A DNA stretch of 64,000 nucleotides from Nitrospira sp. (lineage in GTDB: Bacteria; Nitrospirota; Nitrospiria; Nitrospirales; Nitrospiraceae), in assembly GCA_009594865.1 (NCBI GenBank), contig VOPT01000002.1, positions 1 to 64,000 on the forward strand, read 5' to 3'. The stretch's first letter is position 1, and each line of letters begins with the position of its first letter. The notes below the pieces were generated by a model, which did no database searches, was not told where the DNA came from, and was given only the letters and a program-made list of their open reading frames with translations. Of this stretch, positions 25,321 through 33,180 are shown one piece after another. The position numbers were made by a program, and so were the translations under genes.

Positions 25321-26280
25321 GTGCCGCGCCCGGCCTGTCTCGGGTTTGTTGCAGTCGCGCCCCATTACCTGGCGACCTGGTTCCTTGCGAGCCTCCTCAT
25401 GAGCGGTTGTGCGGCACGGCCGGATATCCCCCCCTGGTTCGACGCGATCCAGCGATTGCCCGTCCAGAGCACCTCCGTCAACGGCCACCGGATCGCCTAT
25501 CTTGATGAAGGACAGGGCCCGCCGCTGATCCTGCTTCACGGCTACGGCGGATCCATGTGGCAGTGGGAATATCAGCGGCCTCTGACCGCACACTTCCGCG
25601 TGATTACGCTGGATCTCCTCGGCTCCGGACTTTCCGACAAACCCGCCATCGACTACCATCCCTCAGCACTGATCGACTCCGTACGCGGGCTTATGGATGC
25701 GCTGGGTCTCCAGACGGCTACCTTGATCGGCAATTCCATGGGTGGGGGCGTGGCCATCGGCATGGCCCTGACGTATCCGGAACGGGTCCATCGCCTGGTG
25801 TTGATCGATACCTTGCCCGATCATGTACGGGAACGACTCGTCAGCCCGCTCATGCAGCGCGCGATCAACACGCACGTTCCAGCCTGGTTGGCCCGTTTCG
25901 GCGCATCGGTGTTCGGAAGCCGGACAATGGAGGCCATACTGAAGGAAGTGGTCTACGATCACAGCCTCATCACACCACTCGTGCTGGAACGCTCCAACCG
26001 GAACCGGCAGCGGGAAGACATGATCGGCCCGTTGCTCTCGTTACGCGACAGCCTGCCCCTCTGGGAACAGCACTATGCTCCGCGGCTCACAGAGATCCGG
26101 CAGTCCACGTTGATCTTATGGGGCGACCACGATCGCCTGTTCCCTCCGCAGGTCGGCAAAGACCTCCAGAGTATGATCCCGCAAGCCCGGCTGATCGTCA
26201 TTCCCGAGGCCGGGCACATTCCCCAATGGGAGCAACCGCAACTGGTCAATGAGCACATCCGGGAGTTTCTTCAACCTTGA
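25321..26280 (+). CDS. Alpha/beta hydrolase, predicted lipoprotein
   Basis: This 319-residue protein starts at a GTG three bases after the pycB stop. Its N-terminus has a hydrophobic stretch ending LLMSGCAARPD, a lipobox with Cys31-type lipid attachment, so it should be membrane-anchored outside the cytoplasm. The hydrolase core has LLHGYGG (oxyanion hole), GNSMGGG (nucleophile Ser) and the catalytic Asp-His pair GDHDRLFP / AGHIPQWEQP. Substrate unknown; esterase, lipase or haloalkane-like enzymes share the fold. Confidence 0.85.
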   Translation: MPRPACLGFVAVAPHYLATWFLASLLMSGCAARPDIPPWFDAIQRLPVQSTSVNGHRIAYLDEGQGPPLILLHGYGGSMWQWEYQRPLTAHFRVITLDLLGSGLSDKPAIDYHPSALIDSVRGLMDALGLQTATLIGNSMGGGVAIGMALTYPERVHRLVLIDTLPDHVRERLVSPLMQRAINTHVPAWLARFGASVFGSRTMEAILKEVVYDHSLITPLVLERSNRNRQREDMIGPLLSLRDSLPLWEQHYAPRLTEIRQSTLILWGDHDRLFPPQVGKDLQSMIPQARLIVIPEAGHIPQWEQPQLVNEHIREFLQP

Positions 26281-26346
26281 CAGGGTTCCCAGCGGGCCAT
26301 ACAGTGACGATCGAGAGAACACGTCCCCTTATTCATGGAGATGCTT

Positions 26347-27033
26347 ATGACGTCGATCACTCCCCCTGCCCTGCGCGGCGCGCTGGTTCCTCGACTGTTT
26401 CTGGGCCTGCTGTGCCTCGGCTTCGGCGGCTGTGGCACATGGTCGAGCACCGGCAAGGCTGATTTTTCATACAAAGATATGCCCGTTGCCGACGGGAGCA
26501 CGGTGGCCGGAGAAGGCAACAACGTCCTGTTTCAAGGCAAGCCCTTGATGCTCACCGGGATGGGGATCAAGGTCGGCGACAAATTACGCGATGTCAAACT
26601 GGCCCAAACCGACCTCTCGATGGTCGCCATCAACGAGACCAAAGGGAAAGGCAAGGTCCGCATCATCAGCATCGTGCCGTCGCTCGACACGAAAGTCTGC
26701 GAACAACAGACGCATTATCTCAGCGAGAAGAACATGGGGCTTGACCGCATGGTCGAACTTATCACGATCAGCATCGACACGCCCTTTGCGCAGAAACGAT
26801 TTGCGGAAGAAGCCAAGATCAACAATGTCACCTTCCTCTCCGATTTTCGCGCCGCCGATTTCGGCAAAGCCCATGGGCTGCTGCTCAAAGACCTGCATCT
26901 CCTGAGTCGTGCCTTGCTGGTTGTCGACAAGGACAACAAGGTCCGCTACCTTCAGATCACGCCCGAATTGGCCCAACTGCCGGACCTGGAGGAAGCCTTC
27001 CGGTTCGCGCGGAAGCTGGTGACGGCGAGCTGA
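26347..27033 (+). CDS. tpx: Thiol peroxidase (Tpx-type), lipoprotein, lacks resolving Cys
   Basis: This 228-residue peroxiredoxin reduces peroxides. The mature part matches Tpx: IISIVPSLDTKVCEQQT holds the peroxidatic Cys (residue 118), followed by SIDTPFAQKRF and FLSDFRAADFGKAHG. In typical Tpx the next residue after KRF is the resolving Cys; here it is Ala (residue 153), so this is a one-cysteine type. An N-terminal signal with GFGGC suggests a lipoprotein, though Phe at -3 is unusual. GGAG 8 nt before the ATG at 26347 sets the start; an upstream ATG at 26335 is also in frame. It sits between the hydrolase and sthA. Confidence 0.85.
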   Translation: MTSITPPALRGALVPRLFLGLLCLGFGGCGTWSSTGKADFSYKDMPVADGSTVAGEGNNVLFQGKPLMLTGMGIKVGDKLRDVKLAQTDLSMVAINETKGKGKVRIISIVPSLDTKVCEQQTHYLSEKNMGLDRMVELITISIDTPFAQKRFAEEAKINNVTFLSDFRAADFGKAHGLLLKDLHLLSRALLVVDKDNKVRYLQITPELAQLPDLEEAFRFARKLVTAS

Positions 27034-27063
27034 CCCCCATCTCACGGCCGTTGAGGACGACCC

Positions 27064-28467
27064 ATGGCCCATTATGATCTGCTGGTGATCGGAACCGGCC
27101 CGGCAGGGCAAAAAGCCGCCATTCAAGCGGCGAAGCTCGGTAAAAAGACCGGCATCGTTGAGCGCAAACGGGTCGTCGGCGGGGTCTGCACCAACACCGG
27201 CACCATTCCCAGCAAATCGCTCCGGGAAGCCGCGCTTTATCTCTCCGGGTTCCACCAGCGCAGCCTGTATGGCGCCAGTTATCGCGTCAAACAGGACATT
27301 ACGATGGCGGACCTCACCTTTCGCTCCAACCACGTCATCAGCCGCGAGATTGAGATCATCCAGAATCAGATGACGCGCAATAATATCGACCTCTGGTATG
27401 GCACGGCGTCCTTCGTGGACCCGCATCGCCTGCGCGTCGAACGGGCTGACGATCAGGTGGAACATACGGCCGACTTTATCCTCATTGCCTGCGGAACCGT
27501 TCCGGCCCGGCCCGGCCACATCCCCTTCGACGACACAACCATCATCGATACCGACGGCCTCCTCGCGCTGAAGGATCTCCCGAAGTCCATCACGATCATC
27601 GGTGGCGGAGTCATCGGCGCGGAATACGCCTCTATCCTGGCCACGATGGGCATTCACGTCACGCTCATCGAGCGACGCCCCAGACTGTTGGAATTCGTCG
27701 ACCAGGAAACCATCGAGGCCCTGCAGTATCATATGCGCAGTATCGGCGTTGTCCTCCGCTTCAACGAGGAAGTCGTGTCCGTTGAGCCGGTCGCCGAACA
27801 ACAGGTGGTCGTCCGCCTAAAGAGCGGGAAGGAAATCGCCGCATCCACGGTGCTCTATTCAGTGGGCCGCACCGGCGCGAGCGCAACCCTGAATCTAGGG
27901 GCCGTCGGGCTCGCCGCCGACGACCGCGGGCGACTCACCGTCAACGAGCACTATCAAACGTCGATCCCCCATATCTATGCGGCTGGCGACATCATCGGAT
28001 TTCCCGCGCTGGCATCTACCTCGATGCAGCAAGGCCGTCACGCCGCCTGCCATGCGTTCGGCGTGCCCTACCAGACGCAGTCGGACCTGATGCCCTATGG
28101 CATCTATTCCATTCCCGAAATTTCCATGGTCGGCCGCAACGAGGACGATCTGACCAGACACGGAGTGCCGTATGCCGTCGGCATCGCCCGCTACCGGGAA
28201 ATCGCGCGCGGCCAGATTATCGGGGATGAGATCGGCATGCTGAAACTGCTGTTTCACAACAAAACCCGGCAATTGCTCGGCGTGCACGCGATCGGCGACG
28301 GAGCGACGGAACTGATTCACATCGGCCAGACAGTGATGGCCTTCCAGGGACAGATCGACTACTTCATCGATGCCGTCTTCAATTACCCCACCCTCGCGGA
28401 ATGTTATCGTGTGGCGGCGCTGGACGGCATCAATCAACTTCCGAGACCGTGGACGCCCAGAGCGTAA
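27064..28467 (+). CDS. sthA: Soluble pyridine nucleotide transhydrogenase
   Basis: This 467-residue FAD protein belongs to the disulfide reductase family and moves hydride between NADPH and NAD+. It has the FAD motif DLLVIGTGPAGQKAAIQAAKLGKK. The usual CxxxxC redox site is VCTNTGTIPSKSLREAALYL, that is Cys with Thr in place of the second Cys, which is characteristic of SthA rather than lipoamide dehydrogenase. The NAD site is IIGGGVIGAEYASILATMG, and the C-terminal dimerisation domain ends NYPTLAECYRVAALDGINQL. It is 30 bp after tpx. Confidence 0.93.
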   Translation: MAHYDLLVIGTGPAGQKAAIQAAKLGKKTGIVERKRVVGGVCTNTGTIPSKSLREAALYLSGFHQRSLYGASYRVKQDITMADLTFRSNHVISREIEIIQNQMTRNNIDLWYGTASFVDPHRLRVERADDQVEHTADFILIACGTVPARPGHIPFDDTTIIDTDGLLALKDLPKSITIIGGGVIGAEYASILATMGIHVTLIERRPRLLEFVDQETIEALQYHMRSIGVVLRFNEEVVSVEPVAEQQVVVRLKSGKEIAASTVLYSVGRTGASATLNLGAVGLAADDRGRLTVNEHYQTSIPHIYAAGDIIGFPALASTSMQQGRHAACHAFGVPYQTQSDLMPYGIYSIPEISMVGRNEDDLTRHGVPYAVGIARYREIARGQIIGDEIGMLKLLFHNKTRQLLGVHAIGDGATELIHIGQTVMAFQGQIDYFIDAVFNYPTLAECYRVAALDGINQLPRPWTPRA

Positions 28468-28496
28468 CGCGCCGTCTCCCATGCGTCCCCACCCGC

Positions 28497-28518
28497 GCCG
28501 CATCATGTTCGATGCGGC
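28497..28518 (+). terminator. Hairpin between sthA and tenA
   Basis: GCCGCATC (28497-28504) pairs perfectly with GATGCGGC (28511-28518) around a six-base loop, 29 bp after the sthA stop. No T tract follows, so it may be a weak terminator, an attenuator or an mRNA-stability hairpin. Confidence 0.35.
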
Positions 28519-28575
28519 AATGAGGATTGCACATCGAGAGCCGAATATTTCCCGGCACGACCAAGGAGGACCCGG

Positions 28576-29244
28576 ATGTCGTTTTCAAACCATCTCCGCA
28601 AATTGGCCCAGCCCGTGTGGGATGCACAACTGACTCACCCCTTCGTGGTCGCACTGGGCAAAGGCACGTTGTCGGAACGAAAATTTCGCTACTACATCCT
28701 GCAGGATGCCCGTTTCCTTGCAGACCTGGCTCGAGTGTTTGCAGCCGGCTCCTTACGGGCGCCGGACTCCGAATCGGCTCTTCGATTCGCAAAATTGGCT
28801 GAAGACACTATCACCGTGGAACGCAGTCTCCATGAAAACTACGGCAAACGCTGGAACCTATCGCCGCAACAGATGCTGAACGAGCCGATGGCCCCAACCA
28901 ACTACGCCTACACCCGTCACATGCTGGCCGTGGCCCAAGCCGGCACCGCGACGGAGATCGCCGTCGTTGCGCTCCCCTGCGCCTGGATCTACTGCGTCGT
29001 CGGCAAACATTTTCTCAAGAACGGGACGCCGCCCGCCAAACATCCGTACCGGGATTGGCTCATGCTGTATGCATCACCGGAATTCGAAGCGGTCCAGGAA
29101 TGGATGAGGGCCAGGGTCGATACCTGGGCGAGGACAGCCGGCCATGAAGAAAAGAAACGGATGGAGCATTCGTTTCTTCTCAGTTCGAAATATGAGTGGA
29201 TGTTCTGGGAAATGGCCTGGACCGAAGAAAAATGGCCGGTGTGA
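28576..29244 (+). CDS. tenA: TenA-family thiaminase II / aminopyrimidine aminohydrolase
   Basis: This 222-residue cytoplasmic all-helical protein starts MSFSNHLRKLAQPVWDAQLTHPFV. FRYYILQDARFLADLARVFA is the active-site helix, LPCAWIYCVVGKHF holds the catalytic Cys region, and YASPEFEAVQEWM follows. TenA hydrolyses the amino group of thiamine breakdown products so that HMP can be salvaged, or degrades thiamine. AAGGAGG lies just before the start. thiD, which uses HMP, lies 3 kb downstream on the same strand. Confidence 0.9.
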   Translation: MSFSNHLRKLAQPVWDAQLTHPFVVALGKGTLSERKFRYYILQDARFLADLARVFAAGSLRAPDSESALRFAKLAEDTITVERSLHENYGKRWNLSPQQMLNEPMAPTNYAYTRHMLAVAQAGTATEIAVVALPCAWIYCVVGKHFLKNGTPPAKHPYRDWLMLYASPEFEAVQEWMRARVDTWARTAGHEEKKRMEHSFLLSSKYEWMFWEMAWTEEKWPV

Positions 29245-29415
29245 GAGGGACGGGCAGATAGAGAGAAGAAACCGACAAACATGGATAAAACAATGAATAA
29301 AACAAAGGAGCGGCCCATCACCGGCTGGGAATGGACCGGGCTTCACAGACACCACATAGCCCATGCATTCTTTTCCATGCGTCACGAGTGAAAACTAACC
29401 CGACCTGCTCAACGC

Positions 29416-29577
29416 TTACCCTGTCTTGCGGTATTCTTGCGGTTGCGGTTGATCGAGCGGTTCAGCACCCCAGTCGGGCTCTTCTTCACTCATCGGGATG
29501 CTCTCTTGCGTGACTGAAGCCCAGATAGCGATGGCACAAAACAGGATCGTCAACGCGATGAGGAAGTAAACAGGCAT
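29416..29577 (-). CDS. Small single-pass membrane protein, 53 aa
   Basis: Translation starts MPVYFLIALTILFCAIAIWAS, one transmembrane helix, then an acidic tail (SEEEPDWGAEPLDQPQPQEY). GAGGAGGG precedes the ATG at 29577. The shape is like small subunits of membrane complexes (for example cytochrome oxidase assembly peptides), but no family is identified. It stands alone on the minus strand between two plus-strand genes. Confidence 0.6.
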   Translation of the reverse strand: MPVYFLIALTILFCAIAIWASVTQESIPMSEEEPDWGAEPLDQPQPQEYRKTG

Positions 29578-29746
29578 GGTACCCTCCTCTATTCCTGGTT
29601 GTCCCATTCTCACGCTACACCTGCCGCCGCATAGGGGCTACAAGGTAAAAACCTAGGTTATGCGTGGAATATCCCTGTAGTATGAATAAGGGTAGCGCCT
29701 CCCTTGCCGGGCCCTATGCCCTGACGGCGAGCGTCGCTGACTTCAC

Positions 29747-30793
29747 ATGACGGCCTCCAAATCATCACCGACCATCCTGAGCGCCCGCGAGATCCGGCTC
29801 CATCTGCTGGGAGTGGTCTTGATGCTGGGCTTGCTTGGACTGTGGTACTGGTCTTCAACCGGGGCACGGGTCGTCCCGACGCTCATCGAGCTGCTCAAGG
29901 ACGATGATCCGTCCACCCGAATTGTCGCGGCCGAGCAGTTGGGGCACATCGGCCCTGCGGCGCGATCCGCCGTCCCGCAACTGTTGAGCCAGGCCATGCA
30001 GGACGGCAGTCAACATGCCAACACCACCGCGGCCACCGCGCTCAGGTGGATCGACTTGAGCGCGGCACGCCGCGTGATGACCCACTTCGTGCCGAAACTG
30101 CACGATCCCGATGTACAACAACGCCGCACAGCCTGCGCGGTGATCGGCAGCCTGGGCCCGATCGCCAAACCGGCGGTACCGGCACTGCTGGCCGCCGGGC
30201 ATGATCCCGATGCGCTCCTACGGCGCAACGTCCTCACCGCATTGGCGAGCATCGGCATTCCGTCTCTCCCCATCGGCACTGCCCTTCTCGACGGGCTACG
30301 CGATTCCTCTTCGCTCGTGCGCCAGACCGCGGTTGCTCAATTTGCTTTTACGGTGCCGTTGTCTGCTGACGCGGTGGCCGCTCTGACACCGATCCTGAAC
30401 GACCAGGACAAGGGCATTGCCCACCTCGCGCGGACCGCCTTGGACAAACCGAGAGCCGGGGATGCATCCCACATCGAATCCCTGGGCATGATGCTGGGAC
30501 ATGCCTCTGCACGCGACTATGCGTTGCACCAACTAGCCCAATTGGGCCCCGCCGCCAGCGACGCCCTGCCGCCGGTGCTTGCCCTGCTGGAGGATGAACA
30601 CCCTCTGATCCGCTATCTGGCCGCCGAAACCCTCGGCGGGATGGGAGCTGCCGCCAAGCAAGCCCTGGCGCCCTTGCAACACCATCAGGACTCCGACCCC
30701 GTCGTCCGCGCGGCCATCTCCGAAGCCATAAGCGCGATCGAGTCCGGAGCGGTGGTCAACGTCGACTCGTTGCCGAAGGAGCTGCCACGGTGA
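29747..30793 (+). CDS. Membrane-anchored HEAT-repeat protein
   Basis: This 348-residue protein has one transmembrane helix (LHLLGVVLMLGLLGLWYWSS, residues 18-38) followed by about seven HEAT-like repeats (VVPTLIELLKDDDPSTRIVAAEQLGHIG, then AVPALLAAGHDPDALLRRNVLTALASIG, VLALLEDEHPLIRYLAAETLGGMG and others). Such repeats form helical solenoids for protein binding. The start is weakly supported by ribosome-binding sequence. It overlaps the next gene by four bases, so the two are coupled. Confidence 0.85.
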   Translation: MTASKSSPTILSAREIRLHLLGVVLMLGLLGLWYWSSTGARVVPTLIELLKDDDPSTRIVAAEQLGHIGPAARSAVPQLLSQAMQDGSQHANTTAATALRWIDLSAARRVMTHFVPKLHDPDVQQRRTACAVIGSLGPIAKPAVPALLAAGHDPDALLRRNVLTALASIGIPSLPIGTALLDGLRDSSSLVRQTAVAQFAFTVPLSADAVAALTPILNDQDKGIAHLARTALDKPRAGDASHIESLGMMLGHASARDYALHQLAQLGPAASDALPPVLALLEDEHPLIRYLAAETLGGMGAAAKQALAPLQHHQDSDPVVRAAISEAISAIESGAVVNVDSLPKELPR

Positions 30794-31290
30794 TCGATAT
30801 CGCGCAGCAACAATCCCCTCGACTCCGGATGATGGCACGGTTGGGCGTCTGGATCAGTCTCCTCGGCGGATTGCTCCTTCCCTGGATCATCATGCTGACG
30901 GTAGACATTCTCGTTCGTGCGGTTCCCTATCCACGGGCCTGGCGGTCATTCACCTTGCATCTCTTTGCCCCCGGCTACAATTTGTTCTTAGTCGGGATAC
31001 TCACGGCGCTGCCCTTCGTGATCCTGGCGCTGCTCATCCTGTTCCACCTCGGGGCCGCCGCGGCGCACAACGCCCTGCTTGCCTACCGGCGAGCGCTCGG
31101 CCTCCTCTCGGCGGGAGTGAGCATGGGCCTCATCGCCGGCTGGGTCCATGTAGAGGTGCTCATCCCTCCCGATGCGCAGGGAGCGCTCGCCTACTTCTAC
31201 CTGCCGATCCTCTTGCTGATAATTCTGCCCTTCGGGTATGGGCTGGGGCGGGCGTTGGCCAAAGCCTTCTTGCCCAGGTTGTCGTCCTGA
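30790..31290 (+). CDS. Multi-pass membrane protein, unknown
   Basis: This 166-residue protein starts at a GTG that overlaps the upstream stop (GTGA). It has four predicted helices (ISLLGGLLLPWIIMLTVDILV, NLFLVGILTALPFVILALLI, LGLLSAGVSMGLIAGWVHVEV, YFYLPILLLIILPFGYGLG). No family recognised. Probable partner of the HEAT-repeat protein in the membrane, from coupling only. Confidence 0.75.
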   Translation: MIDIAQQQSPRLRMMARLGVWISLLGGLLLPWIIMLTVDILVRAVPYPRAWRSFTLHLFAPGYNLFLVGILTALPFVILALLILFHLGAAAAHNALLAYRRALGLLSAGVSMGLIAGWVHVEVLIPPDAQGALAYFYLPILLLIILPFGYGLGRALAKAFLPRLSS

Positions 31291-31301
31291 CGCTCACGGG
31301 C

Positions 31302-31329
31302 TGGACAGCATCGGCAGCGTGAGTATAAT
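31302..31329 (+). promoter_or_regulatory. Sigma-70-type promoter for FlgO-like gene
   Basis: TGGACA (31302-31307, 5/6) and TATAAT (31324-31329, 6/6) are 16 bp apart and lie 37 bp before the chosen ATG. This is the strongest sigma-70-type site found in the window. Confidence 0.7.
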
Positions 31330-31365
31330 GTGGGTCATGCGTCACGTGACCGTACACGGGTGCCG

Positions 31366-32346
31366 ATGATTCGTCTCTTACCCTGCCTCATCCTGCTGGT
31401 CCTCTGCCATTCCACGTCCTTCGCTGCCTCCAAGTATGAGGACAGCGTCAAAGAACTCGCCGAAGGGGTGGCGGCCGAGGCGATCAAGATGAAAAAGTCG
31501 CGGCTCGCGCTGTTGGACTTTGTGGACAACAAAGGCGACGTGACGCCCATCGGTCAATTCCTGGCTGAAGAGCTGGCCACCCATCTGCTGGTGGCCGGAG
31601 AGCTCAAAGTGGTCGATCGCAAGTTGCTGATCGCCACGATGGAAAAGCACCAGCTGACCCATCTCGATACGTCGCAAGCCAAAGCGGCCAAGAAAGTCGC
31701 CAAGGCCCTGCGCGCCGACCTCTACGTGACCGGCGCCTACCTGGAAATTCCCGAAGGCATTCAGGTCACCGCCAAGCTGATCGGGCCCTATACGGTCTAC
31801 CCCGTCGGCGCGTCACGGACCGTTGTACCGAAATCAGGCCCCTTGGCAGCCCTGCTCAAACAGGCCGCCGCACCCACTGCCGCGCCTGCGGCCGGAGCAG
31901 TGGTGAAGGAAACCGATCCGGTCCTGAGCGCCCATGAAAACGAACTGTACAAGGTCATGATTCTGAACATAACACGGCAGGACGATGTGATCGGCCTTGA
32001 TCTGTTATTCACCAACCGCACGACGCATCCGGTCAAAATCGGCTGCCAGCTTCTCGACACCTATCTGGTGGATGAGCACGGGGAGCAGTGGAAACAGGAT
32101 GTCGCACAGAACCGTGAAGGCCTCTGCACGCGCGGGATGGAGTTGACCCCCAAACGACAGCAGCATGCGAGCCTCTCGTTTCTGGCTACCGATAAGCCCC
32201 CGACAGGCCCGATCACGTTGCATTACCATGAAACGTCGCCACGAGCGGATCGGATCATTACCCTGGACGGATTGAAAATTGACTCCGCGCCGGTCGTTGA
32301 ATCAGGCGCCCCAGCCACGCAGGAATCAACGCCCCCCACACCGTAG
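31366..32346 (+). CDS. Secreted FlgO/CsgG-like protein
   Basis: This 326-residue protein has a signal peptide (IRLLPCLILLVLCHSTSFAASK). The next domain (about 25-150, SRLALLDFVDNKGDVTPIGQFLAEELATHLLVAGELKVVDRKLL ... ALRADLYVTGAYLEI) is the FlgO/CsgG-type fold, found in outer-membrane assembly and flagellar proteins. The C-terminal half (about 190-300) has NRTTHPVKIGCQLLD and looks like a beta sandwich; an Ala/Pro linker lies between. No flagellar genes are near. The ATG at 31366 is preferred as it gives an intact signal sequence. Confidence 0.8.
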   Translation: MIRLLPCLILLVLCHSTSFAASKYEDSVKELAEGVAAEAIKMKKSRLALLDFVDNKGDVTPIGQFLAEELATHLLVAGELKVVDRKLLIATMEKHQLTHLDTSQAKAAKKVAKALRADLYVTGAYLEIPEGIQVTAKLIGPYTVYPVGASRTVVPKSGPLAALLKQAAAPTAAPAAGAVVKETDPVLSAHENELYKVMILNITRQDDVIGLDLLFTNRTTHPVKIGCQLLDTYLVDEHGEQWKQDVAQNREGLCTRGMELTPKRQQHASLSFLATDKPPTGPITLHYHETSPRADRIITLDGLKIDSAPVVESGAPATQESTPPTP

Positions 32347-32380
32347 GTCCACGTCCCATTACTTGCACAGGAATTTATCC

Positions 32381-33175
32381 ATGATTAAACAAGTCTTGTC
32401 GATAGCAGGTTCAGATTCAGGCGGTGGCGCAGGCATTCAGGCAGATCTGAAAGCCATGTCCGCCAATGGCGTTTATGCCATGTCGGTCATCACGGCCATC
32501 ACGGCGCAGAACACGGAAGAAGTCGCCGACGTGTTCGAACTGCCCACATCGATCGTCGCCGCTCAACTCGACGCCATCTTTGACGACTTCGACGTGGCGG
32601 CCGTGAAAACCGGCATGCTCTCTTCCGCAGAGATCATCCGGACGGTCGTGAAACTATTGAAACCGCAACAGGTGAAGAATCTCGTGGTGGACCCGGTCAT
32701 GATTGCCAAGGGCGGACAACCGCTGTTGAAGCCAGACGCCATCGATACTCTCACGAGCACGCTCTTCCCCCTGGCCTTACTCGTCACGCCCAACGTGCAT
32801 GAAGCGCAGCAGCTGTCTGGGATCGAGATTACTTCGTTGGCCGATGCCCGCCGTGCCGCCAAGATCATTCATCAATTCGGTTGCGCCCATGTCCTCATCA
32901 AGGGTGGCCATCTGCAACAAGATCGCGGGACGGATCTGCTTTATGACGGACGGTTCTTTAACATCTTTAAGGGGGAATTCATCGACACGCCCCATACGCA
33001 TGGCACCGGGTGCACCTTTGCCTCCGCCATTGCCGCGCATCTCGCCCGAGGCAAAAGTGTCCCTGATGCCGTCCAAACCGCCAAGACCTATCTCACTGAA
33101 GCCATCAGGCACAGCCTGGCTATCGGCCATGGCAAAGGACCGACCAATCACTTTTACTTCTTAAATCAGGGTTAG
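32381..33175 (+). CDS. thiD: Hydroxymethylpyrimidine/phosphomethylpyrimidine kinase
   Basis: This 264-residue ribokinase-fold enzyme phosphorylates HMP and HMP-P for thiamine synthesis. It starts MIKQVLSIAGSDSGGGAGIQADLK, the family signature, and has VTAITAQNTEEV-type (ITAITAQNTEEV), VVDPVMIAKGGQPLL and the ATP/anion hole TPHTHGTGCTFASAIAAHLARG with catalytic Asp region DTPHTHGTGC. An in-frame extension upstream lacks coding character. No TPP riboswitch fits in the 34-bp gap before it. Confidence 0.96.
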   Translation: MIKQVLSIAGSDSGGGAGIQADLKAMSANGVYAMSVITAITAQNTEEVADVFELPTSIVAAQLDAIFDDFDVAAVKTGMLSSAEIIRTVVKLLKPQQVKNLVVDPVMIAKGGQPLLKPDAIDTLTSTLFPLALLVTPNVHEAQQLSGIEITSLADARRAAKIIHQFGCAHVLIKGGHLQQDRGTDLLYDGRFFNIFKGEFIDTPHTHGTGCTFASAIAAHLARGKSVPDAVQTAKTYLTEAIRHSLAIGHGKGPTNHFYFLNQG

Positions 33176-33180
33176 AGGCT

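Noticed and set aside
26584..27801. Minus-strand ORF of 405 codons
   Set aside because: It is antisense to tpx and sthA and shows no domain.
27064..28467. Dihydrolipoamide dehydrogenase
   Set aside because: The active-site motif has Thr in place of the second Cys (CTNTGT), which fits SthA, and no dehydrogenase complex genes are adjacent.
28468..28575. TPP riboswitch before tenA (or before thiD at 32347-32380)
   Set aside because: Neither gap contains the conserved CTGAGA core or has enough length (thiD) for a TPP aptamer.
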